This document shows positions 37,159-45,266 of a DNA stretch of 49,734 nt, one piece after another (the first letter of the stretch is position 1; each line of letters opens with the position of its first letter). Source of the DNA: a virus. The translations under genes and the position numbers were made by a program. Location of the stretch: the IMG/VR virus record IMGVR_UViG_3300020472_000041, positions 1 through 49,734 of that record, one strand, 5' to 3'. The notes below the pieces were generated by a model that was given only the letters and a program-made list of their open reading frames with translations, made no database searches and was not told the DNA's origin.

Positions 37159-38112
37159 ATGGAAAATAGAAAAAATAAAATGATTGTGACAGGTGGGGCA
37201 GGTTTCATAGGCTCACATCTCACTGAAAAACTGGTTGAACGAGGTGATGATGTTCTTGTAATAGATAATTTCTCTACTGGTTCATTAAAGAATCTTGTTC
37301 AAATAGAAAAAGAAATAGAAATCACCAATATGGATATTGCTAATCCTTTAATAATTGATTTGGTGAGAAGTTTTAAACCTGATGTTGTTTTCCATTTAGC
37401 GGCTCAAATGGATGTGCGTCATTCTGTAGGGAATCCACTCAATGATGCACACACAAATATCATAGGTTTGCTTAATGTTTTAGAAGGAGCTAATAACAAA
37501 ACTTTAAAGAAAATAGTTATTGCTTCTTCAGGGGGAACGATTTATGGAGAGCTTGACAAAGCACTTATTCCAGTTAAAGAAACTGCTGTTCGTAAGCCTT
37601 TATCTCCATATGGTGTAGCAAAAGTAGCAGGTGATCTTTATTTAGACGTTTATCGTTTTCTTCATAAATTATCAGGAACGAGTCTTGCTTTGGGAAATGT
37701 GTATGGTCCTCGACAAGATCCTTTAGGAGAGGCAGGAGTAATTTCTATTTTCGCAGGGATGTTGTTGGAAGGCAAACAGGCAGTTATTTATGGGGATGGA
37801 AAGCAAACGAGAGATTTTATTTACATTGATGATGTGGTAGAAGCTTTTTTAAGCGCAGAAGAATACGAAGGTGAAGAACTTTTCAATATTGGGAGTGGTG
37901 AAGAAACTTCAATAAATGAATTGCATAAAATGTTGGCTTCAATAATAGATCCTACTGCTGAACCAAAATGGGAAAATAATCGTAAAGGAGAATTGCAATA
38001 TTCAGCTTTAGATTCTTCATTGGCGCAATCGAAACTCAATTGGAAACCTGCTATTGACTTACAGCAAGGTTTAAATCGTACTGTTGACTGGTTCAAAACA
38101 AAGGAATTGTAA
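37159..38112 (+). CDS. NAD-dependent UDP-sugar 4-epimerase-like SDR
   Basis: A 317-residue extended SDR. The NAD site is VTGGAGFIGSHLTEKL near residue 10. The catalytic pair is Y151/K155 in SPYGVAKVAGDLYLDVYRF. FHLAAQMDVRHSVGNP and LGNVYGPRQDPLGEAGVISIF match GalE-type epimerases. With the UDP-xylose-synthase-like enzyme at 30257 it might make UDP-arabinose from UDP-xylose; conversion of UDP-glucose to UDP-galactose is the simpler alternative. It is preceded by the glycosyltransferase and followed two bases later by the methyltransferase. Confidence 0.75.
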   Translation: MENRKNKMIVTGGAGFIGSHLTEKLVERGDDVLVIDNFSTGSLKNLVQIEKEIEITNMDIANPLIIDLVRSFKPDVVFHLAAQMDVRHSVGNPLNDAHTNIIGLLNVLEGANNKTLKKIVIASSGGTIYGELDKALIPVKETAVRKPLSPYGVAKVAGDLYLDVYRFLHKLSGTSLALGNVYGPRQDPLGEAGVISIFAGMLLEGKQAVIYGDGKQTRDFIYIDDVVEAFLSAEEYEGEELFNIGSGEETSINELHKMLASIIDPTAEPKWENNRKGELQYSALDSSLAQSKLNWKPAIDLQQGLNRTVDWFKTKEL

Positions 38113-38114
38113 AT

Positions 38115-38966
38115 ATGGAAAATACAAAACAATACCCGTTTGATTTATTAAATATTAAACCTAAAGAAGCATTCAAAGTTTTTTATCGTTCAATGGTTAT
38201 TGAGAATGTGCAAAATCCTGATTTTATTATTAATGCAACAAAAGGTGTAATTAAAGCATACGCAGAAAATGATTTAAAAATTTCTGAAAATGTTCCTTTA
38301 TATTCGTTATATAAGCGTTGGTATAATTCTTTAAAATCTAGTACTCCAGCTTACGAAGTTTATGATTCACCTCTTTATTTAGCAGAAGCTTTTGCTTGTT
38401 GGAGTATTTATGCTCGGAAGTATCTTCTTCAAATCAATAAAGAAAAATCTTTATCCCCTACAGGAGTTGTAAAAGATTTAGGTCAAGTAAAGTCAGTTGT
38501 GGATCTTGGTTGCGGTATAGGGTTTTCAACTGCGGCTTTAACTCAACTTTTTCCTAACGCTCAAGTTGTTGGAACTAATGTTCCCGATAGTGACCAGACA
38601 AGAATTGCTAAACGAATAGCTGATCCTTATAAAACTGGTGAGAATCGTTTTGAAATGGTTGCCTCACCCAATCAGATAAACAAACCAGTTGATCTTGTAT
38701 TTGCATCAGAATATTTTGAACATTTTGAGACACCGATACAACATTTGTTTGAAGTTTTACAAGAATTAGATCCCTGCAATTTACTTATAGCAAATACTTT
38801 CACTAGCCCATCAATCGGGCATTTTGATATTTATAAACACGAAGCTGTTGAATATTCAGGAATACAAATATCTCGTTTATTTAATAAAGCATTAAAAGAA
38901 AAAGGTTATGAAAATATAAAAACAACTTTATGGAATAACCGCCCGACTTATTGGAAAAAAAGCTAA
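38115..38966 (+). CDS. Class I SAM-dependent methyltransferase
   Basis: A 283-residue protein. Motif I is VVDLGCGIGFSTAALTQLFPNAQVVGTNVPD (around residue 130); VDLVFASEYFEHFETPIQHLFEVLQELDPCNLLIANTF covers motifs II-III. It lacks the DPPY/NPPY or PC motif of DNA methyltransferases, so sugar, small molecule or protein substrates are more likely. The ~110 N-terminal residues are helical and unique. Lying behind glycosyltransferase and epimerase, it may methylate the transferred sugar. The end overlaps the TerS start (TAATG). Confidence 0.7.
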   Translation: MENTKQYPFDLLNIKPKEAFKVFYRSMVIENVQNPDFIINATKGVIKAYAENDLKISENVPLYSLYKRWYNSLKSSTPAYEVYDSPLYLAEAFACWSIYARKYLLQINKEKSLSPTGVVKDLGQVKSVVDLGCGIGFSTAALTQLFPNAQVVGTNVPDSDQTRIAKRIADPYKTGENRFEMVASPNQINKPVDLVFASEYFEHFETPIQHLFEVLQELDPCNLLIANTFTSPSIGHFDIYKHEAVEYSGIQISRLFNKALKEKGYENIKTTLWNNRPTYWKKS

Positions 38967-39505
38967 TGGCGAAAGGACAATCACCAGCATTATCACCTGA
39001 AACGGCTGAAAGATATAGACAGGTTGTTCAAATGCGAGCCGCTGGTCTTACTTTTGATCGAATTGCTCAAGAATTGGGTTATGCAAGCCGTTCAGGAGCT
39101 AAAGAAGCTTATGATGCGGCTTTAAATTCTTGGGGTAGGGAAGCTGTAGACAATTTAAGAGTTTTAGAAGGCGAACGTGTTGATGAGTTATGGCGAAGAA
39201 CTTTTGCCCGCTTGTTGGAAGCTGACCGTAATCAAGCTGAAGTAAATGAGTTTTTAAATATTGTTATGACTGCTGTAAGAATTTCTAAAAGAAGATCTGA
39301 ATTGTTTGGTTTAGATGCTCCTCGACAGCTTGAGGTTTCTGGTTTAGCAGGTGGAGCTATCAGAACTGATGTTGGTGATTTATTAATTACTCGTTTAGCA
39401 GAATTAAGAGATAAACAAGGTCCTTTGGCTGAGGAACTGGATAAAGAACCTTTGATTGTGGAAATACCATCTGAGACAGCTTTAGAGCCATCTCTAGACG
39501 AATAG
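38966..39505 (+). CDS. terS: Terminase small subunit
   Basis: A 179-residue protein from ATG 38966. N-terminal helix-turn-helix AERYRQVVQMRAAGLTFDRIAQELGYASRSGAKEAYDAAL, coiled centre (ERVDELWRRTFARLLEADRNQAEVNEFLNIVMTAVRISKRRSELFGLDAPRQLEV), then an acidic C-terminus. RRSELFGLDAP is a phrase typical of this family. It recognises packaging sites and feeds TerL 57 bases downstream. Confidence 0.85.
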   Translation: MAKGQSPALSPETAERYRQVVQMRAAGLTFDRIAQELGYASRSGAKEAYDAALNSWGREAVDNLRVLEGERVDELWRRTFARLLEADRNQAEVNEFLNIVMTAVRISKRRSELFGLDAPRQLEVSGLAGGAIRTDVGDLLITRLAELRDKQGPLAEELDKEPLIVEIPSETALEPSLDE

Positions 39506-39562
39506 ATACTACGATGATGGTTACCACCAAAACAACCTACAAACAGCTTAGAAAGGCTCCAA

Positions 39563-40885
39563 ATGTCAGAATTATCGGTTGTTGAGGAGATTTCTCGTAG
39601 AACAGAACCAAATCTGTTATTTGAAGGACTTTCACAGGAACAACTTGAAGCAGTAATGCATGATTGGAGACTTTGGCGCAGACCGAAACAAATAACACCT
39701 GAAGGTAATTGGAGAGTGTGGCTTATTCTTGCAGGTAGAGGTTTTGGTAAAACAAGAACAGGTTCAGAGTGGGTAAGAGAACAAGTTGAATTAGGAAAAG
39801 CAGGACACATAGCTTTAGTTGGCGCTACAGCCGCAGATGTTCGTGACACTATGATAGAAGGTGAATCAGGTATTTTGTCTATCTTTCCTGATAATGAAAG
39901 ACCCCGATATGAACCATCTAAAAGAAGAATAACTTTTCATAACGGAGCAATGGCAACAGCCTTTTCAGCAGATGAACCTGACAGGTTAAGAGGACCTAAT
40001 CATGATCTCGCTTGGTGCGATGAGTTAGCAGCATGGAGGTATCCTGACGCTTGGGACATGCTTATCTTCGGGTTGCGTATCGGTGAACATCCCCAAGCAT
40101 TAGTTACTACAACACCTCGACCAACACGAATAATAAGAGAGTTAGTTCACAGAAAAGATGTGATTGTTACTCACGGAAGCACCTTTGAAAATAAAACGAA
40201 TCTTGCTAGTTCATTCTTTGAGGAAATAATTGAACGTTATGAAGGCACCCGTTTAGGAAGACAAGAATTACACGCTGAAATACTAGATGATGTAGATGGC
40301 GCTTTATGGAGCCGAGACATGCTTGACGAAGCAAGAGTTTCACAGTTGCCTGATTTGAAAAGAATAGTTGTAGCTATTGACCCTGCTGTTTCATCTCACG
40401 AAAGTTCCGCTGAAACAGGAATAGTCGCCGCAGGTATAGATGAAGCAGGACATGGCTACATTTTGGAAGATGTTTCCAAACGAGGAACACCTTTGGAATG
40501 GGCTAACGAAGCTGTTGCCGCATATCACAGGTTAAAAGCTGATCGAATAGTAGCTGAAGCTAATCAAGGTGGAGATATGATACGCCACACTTTAAACACA
40601 GTGGACAGAAACATACCTCTACGATTAGTTCATGCAAGTCGAGGAAAAAGAGTTCGCGCAGAACCAATAGCTGCTTTATATGAGCAACATAAAGTCCACC
40701 ATGTTGGATCTTTCCCTGATTTAGAAGACCAATTGTGTTCATGGGTTCCTGATGTGTCAGCTTCCCCTGACCGATTAGATGCTCTAGTATGGGCATTGAC
40801 AGAATTAATGATTGACGGTGCTCGTCACCATGCCGCTGTTGCGCCTATAAACATTGAACAAGTAAATCCGTGGATACCACAATGA
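39563..40885 (+). CDS. terL: Terminase large subunit
   Basis: A 440-residue packaging motor. Walker A: GRGFGKT (residues 58-64, K63). Walker B and catalytic Glu: DLAWCDE (148-154). Motif III region: ALVTTTPRPTRIIREL. Nuclease: VVAIDPAVSSHESS with D273, continuing ETGIVAAGIDEAGHGYILED, and PDRLDALVWALTELM near the end. The length is usual for lambda/P22-type large subunits. Its RBS is AGAAAGG. It hydrolyses ATP at the portal and cuts DNA. Confidence 0.95.
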   Translation: MSELSVVEEISRRTEPNLLFEGLSQEQLEAVMHDWRLWRRPKQITPEGNWRVWLILAGRGFGKTRTGSEWVREQVELGKAGHIALVGATAADVRDTMIEGESGILSIFPDNERPRYEPSKRRITFHNGAMATAFSADEPDRLRGPNHDLAWCDELAAWRYPDAWDMLIFGLRIGEHPQALVTTTPRPTRIIRELVHRKDVIVTHGSTFENKTNLASSFFEEIIERYEGTRLGRQELHAEILDDVDGALWSRDMLDEARVSQLPDLKRIVVAIDPAVSSHESSAETGIVAAGIDEAGHGYILEDVSKRGTPLEWANEAVAAYHRLKADRIVAEANQGGDMIRHTLNTVDRNIPLRLVHASRGKRVRAEPIAALYEQHKVHHVGSFPDLEDQLCSWVPDVSASPDRLDALVWALTELMIDGARHHAAVAPINIEQVNPWIPQ

Positions 40886-41034
40886 GTGAAAAAGTAATTT
40901 TAACAGATGAGGACACTCCGTTTGGGCGTTTAGAAATTGATCCAAAAAAAGGAACTACCAAAATGATTTTCCCAAATGGAGTGGATACTCGTAGACTCAT
41001 TCCATTACGCAAAAAATATAGGCAACAATCTTGA
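40882..41034 (+). CDS. Small protein between TerL and portal
   Basis: A 50-residue ORF overlapping the TerL stop (ATGA): MSEKVILTDEDTPFGRLEI, then TTKMIFPNGVDTRRLIPLRKKY. It is a basic, strand-rich mini-protein without motif. The tight coupling supports translation. Unknown function. Confidence 0.55.
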   Translation: MSEKVILTDEDTPFGRLEIDPKKGTTKMIFPNGVDTRRLIPLRKKYRQQS

Positions 41035-41073
41035 ATAGAAGCAATAAACATGGTATTGATGTAAGATCACATT

Positions 41074-42393
41074 ATGTCTTTAACTGACGACTTCCAGAAA
41101 GCCGCACCCGCTTCAACTGATATGGGTGAAGTTGGTTCCACAGGGCTTGTCCAATACGGCGGTGATGTTCAAGAAGATTTTTTAAGGCAACTTCAAGGTA
41201 AACGAGGGTATGCCACTTATCGTGAGATGTCCGACAACCATCCTGTTATTGGAGCAATCCTTTATTCAGTAGAAATGCTTATAAGAGGTGTGAATTGGAC
41301 TGTTACACCTTCTGACCCTAACGAACAGCGTGCGATTGAAGAAGCAGAATTTGTTTCAGGGTGCATGAGTGACATGTCTCATTCTTGGGCTGATACTCTT
41401 TCCTCTGTTCTTTCAATGTTGCAGTTCGGTTACTGCTATAACGAAATTGTTTACAAAAGAAGAAGTGGACCCGAAAGAGAAGATTCTAGTGAACGATCTA
41501 ACTTCTCTGATGGGCGTATCGGTTGGCGTAAATGGCCTATAAGAGACCAATCAACCATTACCCGCTGGCAGTTCGATAAGAACGGTGGCATTGACGGCGC
41601 TTATCAGATGAACCCCCTTTCAGGACATGGTGAAGTTTATTTACCTATAGAGAAATGTTTGTTGTTTAGAACAAGTACGAAACGAAACAATCCTCAAGGT
41701 AGATCAATTCTTCGTAACGCTTTCGTGCCTTGGTATTTCCAGAAGCGCATAGCCGAGATTGAAGCTATTGGTATTGAACGTGATCTTGCTGGTATGCCAG
41801 TTGCTTTAGTGCCACCTCATCTACTTTCAGATAATGCAACAGCGCAGGAAAGAGAAGCGCTTACTGCTATTAAACAAATGGTTAGAAACATCCGCCGTGA
41901 TGAGCAAGAAGGAATAGTGTTTCCTCTCGCTTATGATCCTGACACTAAACAGCTTGCTTACGATTTGAAGCTGTTAACTACAGGCGGGCGTAGACAATTT
42001 GACACTAACGCTATTATCGCACGTTATGATGCTCGCATAGCAATGTCAGTGTTAGCGGACTTTATTCTTCTCGGACATGACAACGTAGGCACTCAAGCTC
42101 TTTCAGTTTCAAAAATACAATTATTCTCTGATGCTTTAGACACTTGGGTTACAGGCATAGCTGAAGTTATTAATAAGCACGCTATTCCACGTTTAATGAA
42201 ACTAAACGGAGTTGACCCACAATATTACCCAACAGTCGATTACGATTCACCTCGACAAGTTGACCTAAACGCTATAGCAGATTACGTACAGAAACTTGCA
42301 GGAGTCGGAGCTATCCTGCCTGATGAAAGCTTAGGTGAACACTTAAGAGACATCGCAGGGCTACCGCAGGAGGAAGCGGAAAGCATCGACTAA
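41074..42393 (+). CDS. Portal protein (DUF935/Mu gp29-like)
   Basis: A 439-residue protein. MSDNHPVIGAILYSVEMLIRGVNWTVTPSD is the usual N-terminal stem region. KNNPQGRSILRNAFVPWYFQKRIAEIEAIGIERDLAGMPVALVPP marks DUF935-type portals. ADFILLGHDNVGTQALSVSKIQLFSDALDTWVTGIAEVINKHAIPRLMKLN forms the clip/C-terminal part. It follows terminase and precedes the MuF protein, as in Mu-like head gene order. The ring is the DNA channel for packaging and release. Confidence 0.88.
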   Translation: MSLTDDFQKAAPASTDMGEVGSTGLVQYGGDVQEDFLRQLQGKRGYATYREMSDNHPVIGAILYSVEMLIRGVNWTVTPSDPNEQRAIEEAEFVSGCMSDMSHSWADTLSSVLSMLQFGYCYNEIVYKRRSGPEREDSSERSNFSDGRIGWRKWPIRDQSTITRWQFDKNGGIDGAYQMNPLSGHGEVYLPIEKCLLFRTSTKRNNPQGRSILRNAFVPWYFQKRIAEIEAIGIERDLAGMPVALVPPHLLSDNATAQEREALTAIKQMVRNIRRDEQEGIVFPLAYDPDTKQLAYDLKLLTTGGRRQFDTNAIIARYDARIAMSVLADFILLGHDNVGTQALSVSKIQLFSDALDTWVTGIAEVINKHAIPRLMKLNGVDPQYYPTVDYDSPRQVDLNAIADYVQKLAGVGAILPDESLGEHLRDIAGLPQEEAESID

Positions 42394-45105
42394 ATGGCTG
42401 GCAAAATTAATGTTGGTCGGTCAAAAAAGATTAACCATATTCCCCTTTCTTGGGATGTAAACAAAGCAAAATCTAATCATCAACCAAAATTTCGACCTGT
42501 TGGTGATGCAGTACTTCGAGGCAGAGAAAAATCTGTAGGCAAAATAATGGAACAAATGTTCGCCGCTATGCCTCCTGTTGAACTTTGGGTAGATGGCAAA
42601 TTAAATCCTGAACAATATTTGCAAAGAGCTAAAGAAATATCACAACCTTATATGCAACAAATAGCGGCTTTGTTGCAAGTGTCTTTTAACGAAGGCGCAA
42701 TTACTCAACAGGATAGGATACGCGCTGAAGCTAACAGACAGTTAAAACGCTTACGAAGTCCTTTACGTTTAACTGATGAAGATGGAAAAGTAACTAAAGC
42801 ATCAGTCGGTGGGATAGATGTAGGCAAAGATCCGAAAGCAGTTTGGGCGCCTGTAGGACTAGAATCATTCGACGAAGTTAGTTCAGCTTCAGTTCAATAC
42901 GCACAGTTTCGTTCAGCGACTCTTGTTACAGCAATGATAGAGGAACAACAAAAAGTCATTCAGGAACTTATAGGCGAATCTTTTACAACTGCACAAACTT
43001 TTTCTACTGGAAGATCAGTAATGGGTTTAACAGCAGGTCAAACATCAAGCGCTTTATTTAATGTGCTAGAAGAAATGAACCCGAACACTCCTTTAGGTAG
43101 ACAACTCGCTCAAATGCGAGGAGTCAATTCGGCAGGTTTAACTCACCCTTGGGAAAGAGCCGTTTTTCGCCGTTCAGAAAAAATAGCTCAACAGTTAGCT
43201 GATAAGGGAGTTACAGGCGCTAGAGCATACAACAAAATAAGAGACGATTCTAATAAGTACGCTAAAAAGCTTCGCCGTTCAAGAGCAAGAATGATTTCTC
43301 GCACTGAGATTAAACGAGCACAGGTTGCAGGTCAATTAGATTCAATGCGTGAAGCTTTAGATTCAGGTTTGGCTGATCCTGTAACATCAGGTAAGAAATG
43401 GATCACAGGTGTTACAGATGTATGCCCTGTGTGTGTAAGTCTTGGGTTTGGTAGAGCTATTCCTGTTAATCAATCTTTTCCAGATGTAGGTGATGGACCT
43501 CCTGCTCATCCTAATTGTCGTTGTGATGTAGATTTTTCTCATCGAATTAACGAAGCGCCTCAAGCTATAGGTGCAGGTAATCCTAAGTTTCCTGCTGGGA
43601 CTCCTGAGAACCCGATTGTTTGGCAATTCAATTCTGGTTTTCAATCTGCACCTAATGTGACTACTGCTTTCAGACCGCCTTCGGTTCCGAGAACGCCAAC
43701 ACCAACACCAACACCTACTGCAACTGCTACACCAGTGCAACCTAATGTTGTGCCTTCTCCAAAAACTCCAAATGTTGATGAAGTTATAGAGGAAATAGAT
43801 GCTGTTCCTGTGCAACCTAAACCCACTCCTACTGAAACAGGTAAAACATGGAAAGATGATGGTTTTTACGAAATCAATGCAACAGTAAATTATTCAGCAG
43901 GTACTTTAGGCAAAGTTATTGAAGATGCTATAGAAAAAATTGCATCAATTTTTGGTACACCTATACAAGTAACAAATTTACGAACACATATTAAAACTGC
44001 ATCTCTTAAGGCTAAAAGCGGATCAGGAGCAGATTTTAGAGTTGCAGGTGATTTCAGTCCTGCAGAAACTGTTGTGTTACCGAAATTTCCTAAAAAACCT
44101 AAGAAACTACGAGATGCTATTGATTCACGGCGTGGCGGGTATGCAAATAACCAACAATGGGATCAACGACAATGGGCTTCTGCAACAATAGATGATTTAG
44201 CTGATGGTGCTAAGAGTGCAGATGATGTTTTAGAAGAATTAGCTGAAGAAGGAAAATTTCCTTTTGCTAATTGGAAAGAAGCAGGTTACAAATCTGAAGA
44301 TGAATTTAAGGAAGCCGCTTTAAAATACGAACAGTCTCTTATTAAATACAAAGATGACACAAACGCGATTCTTAGTGGTGGCGCAGATCCAGCCGCTGAT
44401 GGAGGTTCTTTTGCAGATTGGGTTGATGATCGAACACCGCAAAGAAGAAGGGTTCGTGTATCAGAAATTAGCGATTACAAAAAAGGCACACCTGAATACG
44501 ATGCAGAAATGAAACAAATCTTTTATCACGAAAACGGACATAATATTGATTATTTGCATTTAACTAAAAACCAACCCACACCAAATAATGCCGGAAACAT
44601 GGGAAGGTTTTTACTTGATCCTCCTAGAAAAGGCGCTTTACCTGTAAACGGTATGGGTATGCAATCAAGAGCTAGAGCAATAACAGAGTTAACGGAATTA
44701 AGAATAAAGAAATTTAATATGACTTTAGAAGAAGCAATCATAAGTTTAGAGGATGAAGCTGATATTGCTTTAATGAGATTATTTGAAGCATTAGAAAATG
44801 CTGAGGCTACTATACGCATAAATCAATTTAAAGTAAGCTCTTTAGCTAAAGCAAAAACAAGTGCCGATATCACTCAAGTAGAAAAAAGATTTAAATATTT
44901 GTTAGATCCTAGTGAACGTATAGCAAGAATATTTGAGCAATACATTCCAACCAGAGTAGGCTCATTAACAGAAAGAAAAATGCTAGCTAAAAGGATTACT
45001 GGGACTGATGGGATTACAGGTGAATTGTTTTCTGTCGGAGAATTTGAAGAAGTGATTGTCCCTGCTTTTGAAAATTGGCTTCGAGCAACAGGGATGATTG
45101 AATAA
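42394..45105 (+). CDS. MuF head protein fused to a zincin-like metallopeptidase domain
   Basis: A 903-residue protein starting at the base after the portal stop. Residues ~1-395 are the MuF head-morphogenesis domain: zinc-type motif C344-P-V-C347 and H372-P-N-C-R-C377. Residues ~430-455 are a Pro/Thr linker (PTPTPTPTATATP). Residues ~710-850 contain H712-E-N-G-H716-N-I-D-Y-L-H722 (HExxH extended with D and a third H) and PSERIARIFEQY with E841 as a possible third ligand, a pattern like the lethal-factor/polyvalent-protein zincins. MuF fused to enzymatic C-termini is an established phage toxin design. It would be packed in the head and may be delivered with DNA. Confidence 0.75.
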   Translation: MAGKINVGRSKKINHIPLSWDVNKAKSNHQPKFRPVGDAVLRGREKSVGKIMEQMFAAMPPVELWVDGKLNPEQYLQRAKEISQPYMQQIAALLQVSFNEGAITQQDRIRAEANRQLKRLRSPLRLTDEDGKVTKASVGGIDVGKDPKAVWAPVGLESFDEVSSASVQYAQFRSATLVTAMIEEQQKVIQELIGESFTTAQTFSTGRSVMGLTAGQTSSALFNVLEEMNPNTPLGRQLAQMRGVNSAGLTHPWERAVFRRSEKIAQQLADKGVTGARAYNKIRDDSNKYAKKLRRSRARMISRTEIKRAQVAGQLDSMREALDSGLADPVTSGKKWITGVTDVCPVCVSLGFGRAIPVNQSFPDVGDGPPAHPNCRCDVDFSHRINEAPQAIGAGNPKFPAGTPENPIVWQFNSGFQSAPNVTTAFRPPSVPRTPTPTPTPTATATPVQPNVVPSPKTPNVDEVIEEIDAVPVQPKPTPTETGKTWKDDGFYEINATVNYSAGTLGKVIEDAIEKIASIFGTPIQVTNLRTHIKTASLKAKSGSGADFRVAGDFSPAETVVLPKFPKKPKKLRDAIDSRRGGYANNQQWDQRQWASATIDDLADGAKSADDVLEELAEEGKFPFANWKEAGYKSEDEFKEAALKYEQSLIKYKDDTNAILSGGADPAADGGSFADWVDDRTPQRRRVRVSEISDYKKGTPEYDAEMKQIFYHENGHNIDYLHLTKNQPTPNNAGNMGRFLLDPPRKGALPVNGMGMQSRARAITELTELRIKKFNMTLEEAIISLEDEADIALMRLFEALENAEATIRINQFKVSSLAKAKTSADITQVEKRFKYLLDPSERIARIFEQYIPTRVGSLTERKMLAKRITGTDGITGELFSVGEFEEVIVPAFENWLRATGMIE

Positions 45106-45266
45106 TGGGCGCAAGTAATAAAACTGTTCAACCAGTCGTATATGGAAAAGATGATACAGAACTAAACACTTCCCCGCATAGCTGGATGTTCAAATTACCA
45201 GCAGGAAAAAGAGTTAGTGATTTATCAACCAAACAACTCATGGACATAGGCTATTTTGATGAGTAA
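45105..45266 (+). CDS. Small head-region protein
   Basis: A 53-residue ORF overlapping the MuF-fusion stop (TAATG): MGASNKTVQPVVYGKDDTEL, then HSWMFKLPAGKRVSDLSTKQL. Its end overlaps the protease start by eight bases. If the upstream C-terminal domain is a toxin, a protein in this place could be its immunity partner, though it is very short. Otherwise unknown. Confidence 0.55.
   Translation: MGASNKTVQPVVYGKDDTELNTSPHSWMFKLPAGKRVSDLSTKQLMDIGYFDE

Noticed and set aside
38115-38966. DNA adenine or cytosine methyltransferase
   Set aside because: SAM motif I is clear but no D/N-P-P-Y/F or PC-type catalytic motif was found.
43387-43826. Two reverse-strand frames (Arg/Cys-rich and Gly/Val-rich) in the MuF gene
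   Set aside because: They are shadows of the MuF cysteine motif and of the PTPTPT linker; no RBS.
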